Below are positions 30,057 to 42,182 of a stretch of 64,000 nt of DNA, piece by piece. A program made the translations under genes and the position numbers. Each line of letters opens with the position of its first letter. Position 1 is the first letter of the stretch. The stretch lies in assembly GCA_030141605.1 (NCBI GenBank), contig JAQGDQ010000266.1, forward strand, positions 67,501-131,500, written 5' to 3'. Below the pieces are notes generated by a model that had not been told where the DNA came from, ran no database searches, and saw only the letters and a list, made by a program, of their open reading frames with translations. The stretch comes from Tubiluchus corallicola (lineage: Eukaryota > Priapulida > Priapulimorpha > Priapulimorphida > Tubiluchidae).

Positions 30057-31858
30057 TAGTAGGGTCAATTTGCTGACTTACCCCTAAAAAATTCCAAAAA
30101 ATTTTTTTGGTATTTTCTTGTAGTGTTTGGTCCAGAAAATGACATAGCCACATTAAGCCGAAATTTGAGCACTTCAAAGGGCCTAATTATGACGTAAAGG
30201 GCTTTATTATGTCCTTAAAGGTAGCTGGCATGTGACCAAAATGAATGGGTATTTAGTCTACAGGATGATGACAAATGCTCATTTTGATTCAAAAGCATGA
30301 AATTTGCACAGTGCTAGAGCTCATTAAGGTGATTAATTTTGATTATGTAGTCAATCGAAATTTGTCCAGTATGGCCACAATTTTCAAGATGCTGACAATA
30401 TTGCTGCTACTAGCTGATAAGGGCTACATCTTAGGTATCAGAGCATACAGGGTAATGATTCTAATTTCTAAATATAAATTTTCAAGGTCAACGAATATAT
30501 ATCTGATGCTTAAATGCCCCTGTAATATCACCCTATTTTAAGATGACGGATAAGATGACTGCAAATGTTATACAAAATGACGGAATTGCTCATTTTGATT
30601 TAAAAACACGAACCTAGGCACAATGCTAAACCCCATCGGGTTGATCAGTTTTGGATATCTAGCTAATCGAAAATTATCTAGCCAATCGAAGCGTAGTCCC
30701 AACAGTTCTGCCCGATGTGTAAACTTTTCAGTGTGCTCCAATATAGTATCCAATGATACTTTTTTCCTTGAGGGCAAGTCTCTGTGTGCTTTGTCAACTG
30801 TCACAGTGATGCATGTGTTGGTTTTGACATACTAGACGGCAGCAAAACTTTCAAGCACAAACATGCGAGACACCAAATTATTCTGCTACCTCTTCGACAC
30901 TTACTATGTGAACCAGCTATCCTTTTTCCTCACCTGGCAAAGCCTGAAGTCTGGTTGCAACCAGTAACAGCTGACTCAACTGATTATTTTCAGGGCCTAT
31001 GCCATTCACAAGTTAATGATAAACTATATGCCTACGGTGTTCGGCCTCTTCCAGACATAAAGCAGAGGGTAGTACCTTGCTACGTTGTGACAGTACGTGC
31101 ATGTTAGTTTATGGAACTCACTACCTAGTGAAATAAAACAAATAAAATATAGTTGACAGAACACAAGGATTTTGTTCACAATTCCTGAAGGATATGGTCT
31201 TTACGAGTTGGCAACAGCCACCTTGTCGGCCATCTTGAATGTTGTGGTTATATTAGATAATTTTCGATTGGCTCCATATCCAATATAAATTAACCGGATG
31301 GGGTTTAGCATTGTACACAGTTTCGTGTTTTTAAGTCAAAATGAGCCAATTCCGTCATTTTGTACAACAGTTGCAGCCATCTTGAAATGGGGTGATATTA
31401 CAGGGGCATTTAAACATCAGATATAAATTGCTTGACTTTTTAACTTATATTTAGACACCAAAATCATTACCCTGTGTGCTCGGATATCTAAGACAGTCCT
31501 TATAGGCTAGTAACAACAATATTGTCAGCCATCTTGAAAATTGTGGCCACATTGGACGAATCTCGATTGACATGATAATCAAAATTAATCACCTTAGTGA
31601 GCTCTAGCACTGTGCAAAGTTTATACTTTTGATTCAAAATGAGCATTTTTCTCCATCCTAGTAGACTAAATACACATTCAGTTTAGTCAAATGGTGTCTA
31701 AATTCTTTGACGTCATAATTAGACCTTTGCAGTGCTCAAATTTCGACCTAATTTGGGTTCTTTGGGTTAAAAACTACAAGAAAAACGCCGAAAAACGTTT
31801 TCTGGCAATTTTTTTAGGCTTAGGGTTATTTTTTCCATTTTACTGACCTTACTATAAG
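30057..31858. mobile_element. Large foldback element with arms of about 600 bp
   Basis: The left arm at about 30057-30679 is repeated inverted at about 31255-31858. Paired landmarks are TCTAATTATGACGTCAAAG-like near 30185 and 31720, CTAGAGCTCATTAAGGTGATT near 30315 and its complement near 31595, GGGTAATGATT near 30450 and 31470, and AATCGAAAATTATCT at 30665-30679 and 31255-31269. Within each arm a unit starting GCTCATTTTGATTNAAAA occurs twice about 320 bases apart. The loop of about 575 bases includes a scrap of LINE C-terminus at 31109-31147. There is no transposase, so it is non-autonomous. Arms have diverged moderately. No clear target duplication is seen. Confidence 0.8.
31109..31147 (+). 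pseudogene. Scrap of CR1-like RT C-terminus
   Basis: Encodes LWNSLPSEIKQIK, matching LWNSLPLQVKQIK near the end of the 14-18 kb LINE. It sits in the loop of the foldback element. Confidence 0.55.
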
Positions 31859-32895
31859 GGCGTGGTGGAGTTGCTATAATTATAATTTTCAAGTCTGTAA
31901 AAAAATTTTTGCTGTTTGATTTGAACTGGTGTCCTTTGGTTGTAAGAATTGATATAAGATTAGCAAAGAGTGTGATCGAAAATAGAAAAACTCGCCCTCA
32001 CAAACCCAGGAGTATGTTGCTTATGTAAAAAAAGTAAATTTATTGACCGTATTATTATCCTGATTCCTGTTAGTCACAAGCATGTCTGATTTGAAAAATC
32101 GAATGGCACTGTAATGCTGTGAAAATATAAAAAAACAAGAACAATTAAAAATGACAATCACTTGGCCAAATATTTCAGCAGTAAACTTTGAAAATTGGAC
32201 AAGGATAAATAAAACCGATAAGAAAAATCAATTTGCATTCAACCACTATCACAGATTTGCAAAATAAGTTAATTCCTTCTCTGCAAAGCCAAGGCAAAAC
32301 ATTTCAAGTTATAACAGTGTGGCTAGAAAAAACGATATAACGATTAAAGTTAAGCACATCAAGCAAAGACAAAAAATCGTTTAAGCAATAACATAATCAA
32401 AAACCAGAATAACATTGTAAAGCAGAGAAAAACTATGCCTGTCAGCGGGACGCATTTAACTCTCACCAAGACAAACGCTCCCAGATACAGCGTAATACTG
32501 GTTTGTATAGGAAATTTACAGAATTATCAAGTTTTCAAGGTTATATGTAAAATGAGCAACTTGGATTCAAAGTATATAGTAAATCTCTAGCTTAATCGCA
32601 TAAATACATAATTAAACCAGGGAATTTGAAATGAAGCGAAATGTAGTTGTAAAATGAATGATAAACGGAGGAGCTAGCCCAGGAACAAATTTAAATTATT
32701 TTTAAGTGGGAAAGCAATTGAAAAATATTCCTGACGAAAAATGACAGGCGTCACGACATAGGGACTCTGTCAACAACTTAGTGAGTGAACATCTCACTCA
32801 CAATCAATGGTCAGCGACACCGATCAATTGGCTTCCAACTCCTCCTAGACAGTGACCTAAAGTCTACGTTTTTTCGCACTTATTTCAGCATTTTG
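31859..32895. other. AT-rich sequence, no supported feature
   Basis: No exon, RNA gene or repeat family recognised. Confidence 0.45.
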
Positions 32896-33035
32896 TGGTA
32901 GAAGTGCACCTGGGGTAGTAGAAGTGCACCTGGGGTGGTGGAAGTGCACCTGGGGTAGTAGAACTGCACCTGGGGTGGTGGAAGTGCACCTGGGGTAGTA
33001 GAACTGCACCTGGGGTGGTGGAAGTGCACCTGGGG
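32896..33035 (+). repeat. 20-bp minisatellite, seven units
   Basis: The unit GTAGAAGTGCACCTGGGGTA is present seven times. Two sub-types (GTAGTAGAA and GTGGTGGAA) alternate, implying a 40-bp higher-order unit. Confidence 0.93.
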
Positions 33036-33345
33036 TCTTAAAAAACTGGGGTTCTATGACTTCTGACAGGAGCTAAAATGCGAAACTCACAGGCTATACT
33101 TCTTGAGTGGGGGAACGCGTATGCACGTATTGGAGTTAAAGATCAGGGGAATTTTACACAGCAACCCTTATTTTAGTTAGGCTGTATCCCCTATCGTTTT
33201 TCAGTTTTGCCACAAGTTTTAGTACATAACTGATTGGGGTCGAGTTCTTGTACACAGCTGGATACTAGTTACGTGCATATCGGAAGAAAATTTTGTTAGG
33301 AACTAAAAACCGTAAATAGGTCGGTTGTGATATATATTTTTCCAG

Positions 33346-33551
33346 TTTTGAACAACAGTAGCCTATACACGTGTTACATCAAATATTATGTAACTGATGA
33401 GACTAATTGGGTGGATATAGATCAAGACGAGATTGGTTGGCCCTTGAACCGCGTGGTCACAGGTCAAATGGCTACCAGTTCCGATTTCGTTGATGAGAAA
33501 TACAATTACTTTGCAATATTTCGATGTGAAATGAATTTTAATATCATTTAA
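33346..33551 (+). CDS. Candidate terminal exon, unknown protein
   Basis: The acceptor ATATATTTTTCCAG precedes 33346; the frame, entered at phase 1, reads LNNSSLYTCYIKYYVTDE, then TNWVDIDQDEIGWPLNRVV and TSSDFVDEKYNYFAIFRC, with a stop at 33549-33551. The composition (Trp, Tyr, Asp, Cys) is protein-like. It resembles the end of a secreted beta-sheet domain, but I cannot name it. The phase would accept the exon at 21731-21860. Coding status is unproven. Confidence 0.4.
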
Positions 33552-34805
33552 AGGCCAGCTATGGAATGATAGCTGATCTTCGCTGACCTGAAGTGTGATT
33601 TCTAGCTAATCAAGCATGGTGAATTTAATGAAGGCAAAATTATGACATTATGACATTTACAATGAGAAAAGGTAAAATGTTATTTTAAAGTGAAACCACA
33701 GAGGAACCTTCTATTGAAATGAAATGCTACTCCTAAGCCATGTAAACAAGTATTTTTCAGTTCCTAAATATAAAATTTGGACAGCTCTGTTACCCCTCCA
33801 GTTGTTCCACAGGCCTCATAGTACTGTTCATACTGCTGTTTCTTCATATCGTCAGAATATTAAGTTTCTGATTTAGTCATAAGTTTCTGTATAGTTATTA
33901 CTACCAACAAAATGTTTGTAACAGTGGAAGTGATGACGATGATGATAATGATGGCAATAAATTAATAATCCCACTTGTGCTTACGAGCAAGAAAATATCT
34001 TTCCACAAAGCAAAACCTTCCTGGAACAATTTTGGAAAACAGCAAGACATAAAGTGCTACTAAATATATCATCTAGTGCCAATGCAGTGCTGTTCAGACG
34101 GCTTTTCACGTTTTCACCATTTCAAAAACTGACTGTGCAGCAGTGACAGAACTTTGCAGTTGAATGACCAACAAGATGTAAGGCTTTTCTTGATCTGCGT
34201 TGAAAGGCATTTGCAACAAGAAGAGTGGACGTCTGGACGTGACAGATGTGAGGACACGTGCTGTTGACACATCGCAGTAATACAGTTGCTATTATATTTT
34301 ATGATTTCAAATATAATGAGTTTGCTGATTTTAATTTCATCTATGTCAATAATTGCTGCATGGACTTGAGTTTCTTACTGTCGTAAAAACCAATAAAAAC
34401 AGAACTGAGAGAGCAAGCGAGAGACAAATATAGTGGGAAACAGATGATAGAAAGAGGCAAGTATCGAGAATAGAGAGAATGAGAGAGAGCGCTTACAATT
34501 TCAATAAATTATTTCTAAAATTAACTGTCACAGGACTTTTTATTATACAGTGGGCTTGCAAATGACAGAAGATCGAGTGTAGAATTTGATTAGCAGAAGA
34601 GCTCTTTATAGCTATTGATTGTAGCGCACGCCATAAAGATTTACTGTTTGTAATTCAGTGCGCAGACTTTGGGATGTTTTCATTAATTCCTGATTTATAT
34701 ATTACGAGCTGTTGCGTTGATTATTTAATATTTAATCGCTGTCTGGAGCAGATGTACATATAGTAAATTAGAGTTCAATGAATATTCGAATTTTCTACAT
34801 TCGGG
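33552..34805. other. Non-coding, no supported feature
   Basis: AT-rich sequence with a short GATGATGATAATGATGG run near 33935 and a GA-rich run near 34410-34490. Confidence 0.45.
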
Positions 34806-34975
34806 TTTACACCATATCTTGAAGTTATCAGCCCCAGTTTTTTTATGTTTTGGAGTTTACTCAGCAGTTTGAAGTTATTGACCAACAGTTTTTTATGTTT
34901 TGGAGTTTACCCCGTATCTTCAAGTTTTTAGCCCCAGTTTTTATGTTTTACAGTTTCTTCAAATAGCATTTTCTC
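34806..34975 (+). repeat. About 55-60-bp tandem repeat, three units
   Basis: A GGAGTTTACNCCNTATCTTNAAGTT...CCCAGTTTTTTTATGTTT pattern occurs three times with divergence. Confidence 0.65.
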
Positions 34976-36404
34976 GTTATTACTCAACTCACCGATCGTT
35001 TTTTAACTGTTAGTTTCTTGCCTGAAACCAGCTAGCAGTTACTTGTATATGTATTTTGTTAAACTGCTTCTTAACGAGGACCATTTTACTTACTGAAACA
35101 GAATTTCTTGGTGATTGGCTTTCTAATCTGTGCAAATACACATTACGCAACCAAGTCATGCGGGCAAAAACGTTATTTTAGCCAATCTAAAAGTTTTCTG
35201 TAATCTTATTAATCGGTTGTAATCTTATTAAGCATACAGTTGCTCAGATGTGCAAAAAATAATAAATTTTACTGGTCGATTATGAAAACGTAGAATTCTT
35301 TCTTTTTAGGTGAACATTTGAAACAGGCTACAAATAACTCATAGCTTGTTGTCGGGCGGAGAGGGGGAATAACTAAGGCTGAGTTCTTACCGATCAAAGT
35401 TATGCATCGTGCTTAGTCAGTAAACCGACAACTAGACGGTTTTACTTGGGATGCCGTTTCATGTTTTTTATCTTGTAGGGAAGATGCCGAACAATTTACT
35501 GGTTTCAACACCTTTTATTAAAGTATTACAATGCTAATATTGTTAAAGCGACCTAAATAATGAGATATATAGGAAACACAAGATTTCACTGAATTAAAAT
35601 TTGACTTTGGTATTTAATTAATTACATTACAATTCGATGCTCAGTTATTCACTAACTAACCTAAACAAGTCTCCTTTTTAGCAATCAAGTCTCCCAATTA
35701 CTCTACTTTTTTACCAACCTTAGAAAATTCTTAGCTTATTGTATCCTTAACTGATTCACTGTACGTTTTTCTTCTTAAGCTTTTGTTTTTTTACTGTCAA
35801 ACCACTCTAACAAGCTTTCAGAGTGATTTGTGACGCAATGGCATGTTGTGAACAAGACTTAAAAATATAAAGACCTGTAGACTAAAATTTTGAGCCACTC
35901 GTAATAACCTTCTTCAAATGAAATACTGTGTGGTGTTATCATATATTTAATATGTGTTGTGTCGAAGTAAGATGAACTTGAATTTGAACTACTACCATTG
36001 ATAATTGTAAAGGCTCGGTCCTACATCAAGCGCTGGATTCCTTCTTACCACCAAACTGCATAAAAATGCATTGGATCGCCGTTTAATGGATAAGCAGAAC
36101 AATAGCTAGAAAACAGCACAAAACAAATCTATAGTATACAGTATGTAAAATTTTTAAGACCGCAATGAGACAGTTATTTTTCTCAACCAATCTTAGTTGG
36201 AAGATACACATTGTTATGAGATAAAAACAGCTCCAAATTCAATCTTTTCAGCGTTCGGTAAGCTTGCTTAACAGCGTGTACACGATCCTCGGTTTTGCTT
36301 TTGATGGTCTTTATTTTATATTCTTCTAAATTATTTCTGGTGTAACTATGTGAAAGAGATGTTTCTGGAAAGCTAATAACATTGAATGCTTTTTCTCTTA
36401 GCCG
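34976..36404. other. Non-coding, no supported feature
   Basis: No recognisable exon or repeat. Confidence 0.45.
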
Positions 36405-36590
36405 TTAGATGGCACATTGAAGTCGTACGACACAACGCCGCATTTTCTCATTGATTACGTGTTTAAGCGCTAGCTGATGAGCGCGTGATTCGCTGCATTC
36501 GAAGCAGATTAATTCTGCTGCCCTGATCTCCCCGAATTCAACTTGAATCTCGCAGCAAGATGTCCTCGCTGATTCTTCATCAGTTGACAT
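36405..36590 (-). CDS. Small unknown ORF, low confidence
   Basis: A minus-strand frame from an ATG at 36590 gives 61 residues: MSTDEESARTSCCEIQVEF, then GEIRAAELICFECSE and LALKHVINEKMRRCVVR. The region is less AT-rich than its surroundings. I see no splice sites or family match. It could be a chance frame or part of an unlisted repeat. Confidence 0.2.
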   Translation of the reverse strand: MSTDEESARTSCCEIQVEFGEIRAAELICFECSESRAHQLALKHVINEKMRRCVVRLQCAI

Positions 36591-37796
36591 TTGCCACGGC
36601 AAGTTAAACGCGGTTGCTTGAACCTCAGATAATTATCTGGCCGTGCGAGAGCAGCGAGAATTTGAGCAGCGAGTAGCACAGACGTTAATCTGTCAGTATG
36701 TTGTGCTAGGAAAAACTATTATCTGCGTGAAATTTTGTGATTACAAAGTTCACAATTCTAATGCAACTTATGTGAAGTCGTGGAATTAAAAATGATTTTG
36801 CAGATATTCTCGACAATGTAATAAAGAAGTAATGCTCGTCAAGAATCGGATCAACTAGTAAATAAAGAAGTGGACAGTTTGTTACCAAATTGTGATCTGC
36901 TGTTTGTTTAGAACATCGCTTACTTGTACGTTTGACAGTCAACGTTTTGTTTTAGATTTAGCAAGGTTTTGGGTGATAAGGTGCAAATTATTTTATAGTT
37001 TTTTGTAGATGTCGCTGCTGTTCCTGCCACTGGTGATGCCATTGCTATTGTTGCTGCTGCTGATAGTTTATTTGATCAACCAATCAATCAATCAATCACT
37101 AAGCTGATGCCTGTCTAAAATTTAAATGTTTCTTTTAATTGAAGCTGTGTAGATCTATAAATACGTGGCGTAACAGAATACTGGCTTACCGTAGCTGAGC
37201 TACACAACTTAGATATTTAAGCCATTTTGGTGATTCTCAAATAAGAACATGACTTAACAAGAATAAGAAGGAAGTTAAAAGTTGTTAACTTTGCGGTAAT
37301 GCTGAAAATTAAAATGTATATAGTCTCATACAGGGCTACCGCTGAGATACATACAGTAAACTGAACTAAATTCGATGCATTTATATGATCAATATTGTAC
37401 AATTTATTGATACATTATTGCCTGTTTGGTGATGGGGAAAATGTATTCTTAAAGTGAAAATAACTACCAACACCCAAATAACTTAAGCAAAGACCAATAC
37501 AATCATTTGCAACGTTTTAACCACAACATGGTCATAATTACGCGACAATCCACTTAGAAAAAATATGAAGTATAAAAATGAATAGTGAGATGCAAGAATC
37601 CATATGGCGAAAAGAAAACAAAACATTTACTAAATTGTAAACTTTCAGATCGTGTAATACAATGCCAAATGACAGAAAAATAAAGTTATGTTACTCCAAC
37701 ACAGTTCGTTCTCTGACTAATGCATCTGCGTGGCAATAAAAGAAATCTTTGCAGCAAACATGAACAGGACTGTAAGCAATATAGACATAGGTAATT
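36591..37796. other. Non-coding with short simple repeats
   Basis: CTGCTG/GTTGCTGCTG near 37015-37060 and (AATC)n near 37076-37100; nothing else supported. Confidence 0.45.
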
Positions 37797-37834
37797 AAAT
37801 ATAGACATAGACATAGACACAGACACAGACAGAC
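37797..37834 (+). repeat. (ATAGAC/ACAGAC)n microsatellite
   Basis: Six hexamer units with an A-to-C change part-way. Confidence 0.85.
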
Positions 37835-37970
37835 ATTTTTATACATTTTCAGCATAGGTCTAAGCCAGATATTACCTTATAAGCTATCAAAAATTGTTAA
37901 GCCTGACAGACTGTAACAAACTACAAGTTCATGTTTTATGCATGAACATTTCGCAGAAACCCTTTATAGA

Positions 37971-38282
37971 TGTTCCGCTATGTGGCTCTTCCCTGCCTCA
38001 CGTTTTTTAAGGGCACTTTGTATCCATAACGCCAGTTGTACTACTAGGTGCTTATAGAAACGGGCCATACCCCATAGTATAAAAGCCCAACGAAGAGCGA
38101 GCATGCTCCTCGTAAGTATTGATTGTCCAAGGCAGTTTAAGCTTTCTAGCTACTAGTATTACTATGACTGGATCATTGTTAATCTATATAATGTAATGTA
38201 GTTATCCCGTCACGTTTGTCAATACTGCAGTATTGCAAATAAATGGGTAACTAGTTTATGCATTAGTTTATGGGCTTGAACA
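37971..38282 (+). mobile_element. Possible solo LTR or TATA promoter region
   Basis: The segment runs from TGTTCCGC to CTTGAACA (TG...CA with TGTTC/GAACA ends). It has TATAAAAG at 38078-38085 and AATAAA at 38238-38243 in LTR order. No PBS-like sequence or target duplication was found, so an ordinary TATA promoter is an alternative. Confidence 0.35.
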
Positions 38283-39642
38283 TTTATGCCCTGAGGGACG
38301 ACAGAAGAGCTTAGAGTTATCACGTACCAAATTGATTTTCTTCTAGAACGGGTATCCTAAAATTCTTGGGCTAACATAAGGAAACAGCGTTTCAAATAGG
38401 GCATGCATTAGAAAGTGTTTTGAAACGGAAAGGAAGAGAGAGAAAGAACAGGCGAGAACTAGCCGTTTCAGTGATACAAGGAAAGTCTGGAGACAGAGCA
38501 CCATAAGTTAATTTGTGTGTTGCTTCACCTGGCCGGGGTGTGCGAAATGTGCACGTTACACCTACTATAGCAAGCCGATAGATAACATAGAGTAGCTAGA
38601 TGACTATTCCAGGGCGCCTTTCACTATTCGAGTTCGTCGATAAATTGGTTTCATTTATGTCCTTGAAATGCTACCCAACTGGAATTAGAACGGACTTTTA
38701 CTTTCTGTTAGTCTTAAAAGGGAAAACATGATTAACCATGGTGATGGTTTATCACGTTTTTCATTTAGGACTAACATCAAGCAGAAGTCTGTCTTTTGTA
38801 ACCTTTTCGGTCACTTTAACCGAGTGCTGAACGTATTGTTTTTGAACATAAATGTTTCCAACTTTTCGGTACTTTAGGTATAGGAGTAATAGTCAAATAA
38901 AGTTCTATGTTAACTGAAGATCAGCTTGTTGTGTGAGGTCGTTGACTAGCTGGTTTCTTCATTAAAAAAATAGCGGCGTGGGCGTAAGCCGCAGCTTTTT
39001 CTATTTTTCTAAGACGCAACGTAATTACTTGGTTTAACTCACTGAAGTCGATTTTGAAAACAAGATTATTACTGATTTTACGGATGTTACAAAGTAAAAC
39101 CTCTCAAGCTGATCTTGTTTGTGTTAGCTCAATTAGTGTTAAAACCTGTGTCTGTTCAAGGAAGTGTTTTAATCTCAAACGTCTCTTACCTACTAGTTAG
39201 GACAAAACGATAGGTTGACTGAGTCGTGTATAATTGACCATGTTTTTTCTTATTTAGCATTATTTAGATTTTGTTAGGTTTCTGGCGGTTTTGCATTAAA
39301 CTTATTTCCGGTGAAGTCTGTTCAGTGCGTTGGATTTGGTGAATGCAGGTGTTGATGTGTACAACGTCTGAGAATTCTTTGATGCCTACTCTTCTTCAAA
39401 GTTTACACTACATAATATTCAATAACAAGTTTAAAACGTATAAGTAATTCGATTTATGTTAAATTTGTGATGTGGTTCGTCTCTTGTATTTTTATCTTTG
39501 CCGCTTATAAAGGTAGGACGGTACAGCATCAATAAACTCTGAGCTGCAGAAACAGTTTGTCGCTCTGAAAAACAAATATAGCGTTCCATACATTGATAAT
39601 AACTTGCACGGACGATTCAACTAGCTGAAGTTTATTGTAAAA
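38283..39642. other. Upstream flank of the proposed PKA first exon
   Basis: No coding content supported. A GC-rich inverted GCGGCGTGGGCGTAAGCCGC lies near 38973. It may include a promoter for the transcript starting before 39643. Confidence 0.35.
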
Positions 39643-39691
39643 ATGTTCTTGGCCAAAGCATGGAGACGAGTTTTCCACAAAAAAGAAAAAG
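39643..39691 (+). CDS. Proposed alternative first exon of a PKA regulatory subunit
   Basis: An ATG in good context (AAAAATGT) opens MFLAKAWRRVFHKKEK, ending in phase 1 at a consensus donor (AAAAAG then GTACGTT). The next firm exon on this strand, 58723-58758, enters at phase 1, so the join would give KKEKALPKNRYARRKS. PKA RII proteins normally begin with a dimerisation/docking domain, which this short basic, amphipathic start lacks. It would make an isoform without the docking domain. The intron of about 19 kb and the lack of intermediate evidence keep this tentative; the usual first exon may lie left of the window or be unrecognised. Confidence 0.35.
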
Positions 39692-40973
39692 GTACGTTAA
39701 CATTTTCGCATTACAAATTTATTTCGCTAATCTTGTCATTTAAAAGGCAACACTATTTTTCCTCTTTTTTTGGTTCCTGTTTATTGACCGCTATTATTGT
39801 CTCCTGCCCAGCGCCCGACGTTTAGGATATCCCCCTCTTCTTTTTGCATTTGCCTGTATTGAATTGCTCAGCGTCGTGTATTTTCCCATAGCTGTCGATC
39901 TCGGTTTCAATCTTCATTGCATAGTTTAGCAGGTCTTCACATCTCTTGTGTGCTTTAGTTATAATTGCCTCACCAGTTAACTATCTGGGTGCTTAATGAG
40001 CTTTGTAATGCTTCTTTTACAACAGTTGGTCAGGATTGTGCACCTTATACGAGGATAGAATTTAGTTACATTTCTAATGAAAATCTGAGCCGTAGCATTC
40101 TGCGGATTTCACCTAACGCAGTAATCATTTAGAAGCAGAGGCTGCTATCCAAGGACCCCCGTACGGTAGGGAACTTCCGCACATTTCACTAAAATAATTG
40201 AAGTTATATGCAGCTGATGAATGATCCGCGCAAACGTTCAACTAACTTATGCTAAAACAGGCATAACAACAGCTAATATGTAGTCCGTACATCTAAGTTA
40301 ATCAGTAAGTAAATAGTTTATTTAAAGTCGATTTTGATATGCATAAAACTTTTGTTCACATAGGAACAATTATCACCGACTAGAATTACAACTGTTTTTG
40401 TAAAAACAAGCAAAATAAAGATGGGTATCTAAGCCTATTTATGAATTCGAAATCACATTATAGAAATAACTTCTTTCTATTAAGAGTCGAAAAGCCCTGG
40501 GCATTCATTTCTTATTTTATTTACAAAGATATTAAGCGTGGAAGAAACTCTTGCACCATTTTTAAATCATTCCGCGCTTTCCGTCTTTTATATTTTTAGG
40601 AGTGCAAACCGTATTTGGTAGTTCTTGCAAATGAAATAGTTAATTCCGCATTTCAAACATTTCATTTACGTAAGGAGAATTGTTACGATGTAATGATTTG
40701 TAGAATTCTTTTAACAAACACTACTCATGTATTTTAGTTTTTTAACAGTGTTTTGTAATTAGATTATTAATCAATAAAGACTATGTATACTGACTAAAGC
40801 GTAAAACTGGCCTAAATTGCTCGAAATAAGGTAAAAGTTGGCGACAGGAGTTATAACATTTTTCGAGCGCTAGGTACAGCTCTCGTACGTTCCTTAATTT
40901 CCTATTTTTAAATGCGAATTTCATTAGTGACTTTCATAAAATAATAACGTTAAAGGGACATGAACAGTGTTTT
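39692..40973. other. Putative intron, no supported feature
   Basis: AT-rich sequence; nothing recognised. Confidence 0.4.
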
Positions 40974-41093
40974 CTACGAAAGCGTATTACAGCCATAACA
41001 TCCGATTATAAAAAATCTGGTTATAGCTTGTGGTTATAGCTGGTTCCAGATTTTTTTATAATCGGATATCATGGCCCTAATACGCTTTCGTAG
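40974..41093. mobile_element. Hairpin MITE-like element
   Basis: The arms CTACGAAAGCGTATTACAGC (continuing through CCGATTATAAAAAATCTGG) and their complement end CTTTCGTAG at 41093. The loop holds a doubled TGGTTATAGCT. TTTT flanks both sides and could be a short target duplication. Confidence 0.8.
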
Positions 41094-42045
41094 TTTTCAT
41101 TATTTAAAAAACATGCACTTTCGCTGGTCTATAATTTTATGATAATTTATTTGTAGAGCACAAAGTTTGACAAAATAGTCTCAGATTCATACGAATTTTA
41201 TTAAAGATTAATATCTATTATTCAAACAAATTTAATTAAAGAAACAGTTTTGATTATGAACAATTTGGCTAATGTTCAATTCGTACTTACTAAATCTGTT
41301 TTAATAAATATTTTGCTGCATAAAATGAACATTCTACTCGGCAAAAGCTTTGTTTATGAATAAAGCCAATAAAAAGAAATTATGTTCAGCTCTGAGCAAG
41401 GGATGGCTTGTGTTAAATAATTTTTTGTTGTGGAATACGGACGAGTGTTTTGTTTTAAATATCGTGTCCATTGAGCAGTAAGCGTATCTTGCTTTGTAGA
41501 AACCATTGTGGTTATAATGTGTAAAATAGCGTAAAAATTCGGAAACAAGCCTTTACAGGAAGGTTAACATAGCGATCACTGGGCCTTTGGGCCTTGGTAT
41601 GCCTCATCGGCCTCGAAATGTGAAGTATTACTAGGACAAAATATTCTTGCGTCAAATTTCTCGTTCCTATTTGCTGTACAAGCCGAATTGCATCCTTTTT
41701 CAAATCTAGCTGCTCTAAAAGCCGAGTTACGATCGCACACACACGCGTATGTTTTGCTTCAACATATTTGTAAAATATATAAATTTCAGTGCAAACATGG
41801 CATCATGCTATGTTTCAGATGATACAGTTACCTCGGTTCCTTAACCTTTCATCAATTTCCCAACAACTGTCACAAAACACACCGATACCACATATACCAT
41901 GCCACAAAATAACAATAACAACAACAACAGCATAAAACGTCAAACGCATTCATAAACGCAATAACGCGCGAACGTTCAACACAGTCTTTGTTTTATCCTC
42001 CTAAGATGATTGTAATAATACGCGAACATTCTACAAAGTCTTTGC

Positions 42046-42048
<3 letters not shown>
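41094..42048. other. Putative intron; minus-strand ORFs of doubtful value
   Basis: A minus-strand frame at 41512-41742 (LLEQLDLKKDAIRLVQQIG) is helix-like, but there are no splice sites or homology I can cite. Confidence 0.3.
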
Positions 42049-42081
<33 letters not shown>

Positions 42082-42119
42082 CTATGGATATATGGTGTAT
42101 ATAGGTGTACACCCACCCA

Positions 42120-42180
<61 letters not shown>
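42049..42180 (+). repeat. (TA)n and (CA)n microsatellites
   Basis: A TA run at about 42049-42077, then GCAC/ACAC runs to 42180. ORFs across it are artefacts. Confidence 0.95.

Positions 42181-42182
<2 letters not shown>

Noticed and set aside
30784-31107. 107-codon ORF in the foldback loop as a transposase
   Set aside because: No catalytic motif or known domain; only a LINE scrap follows.
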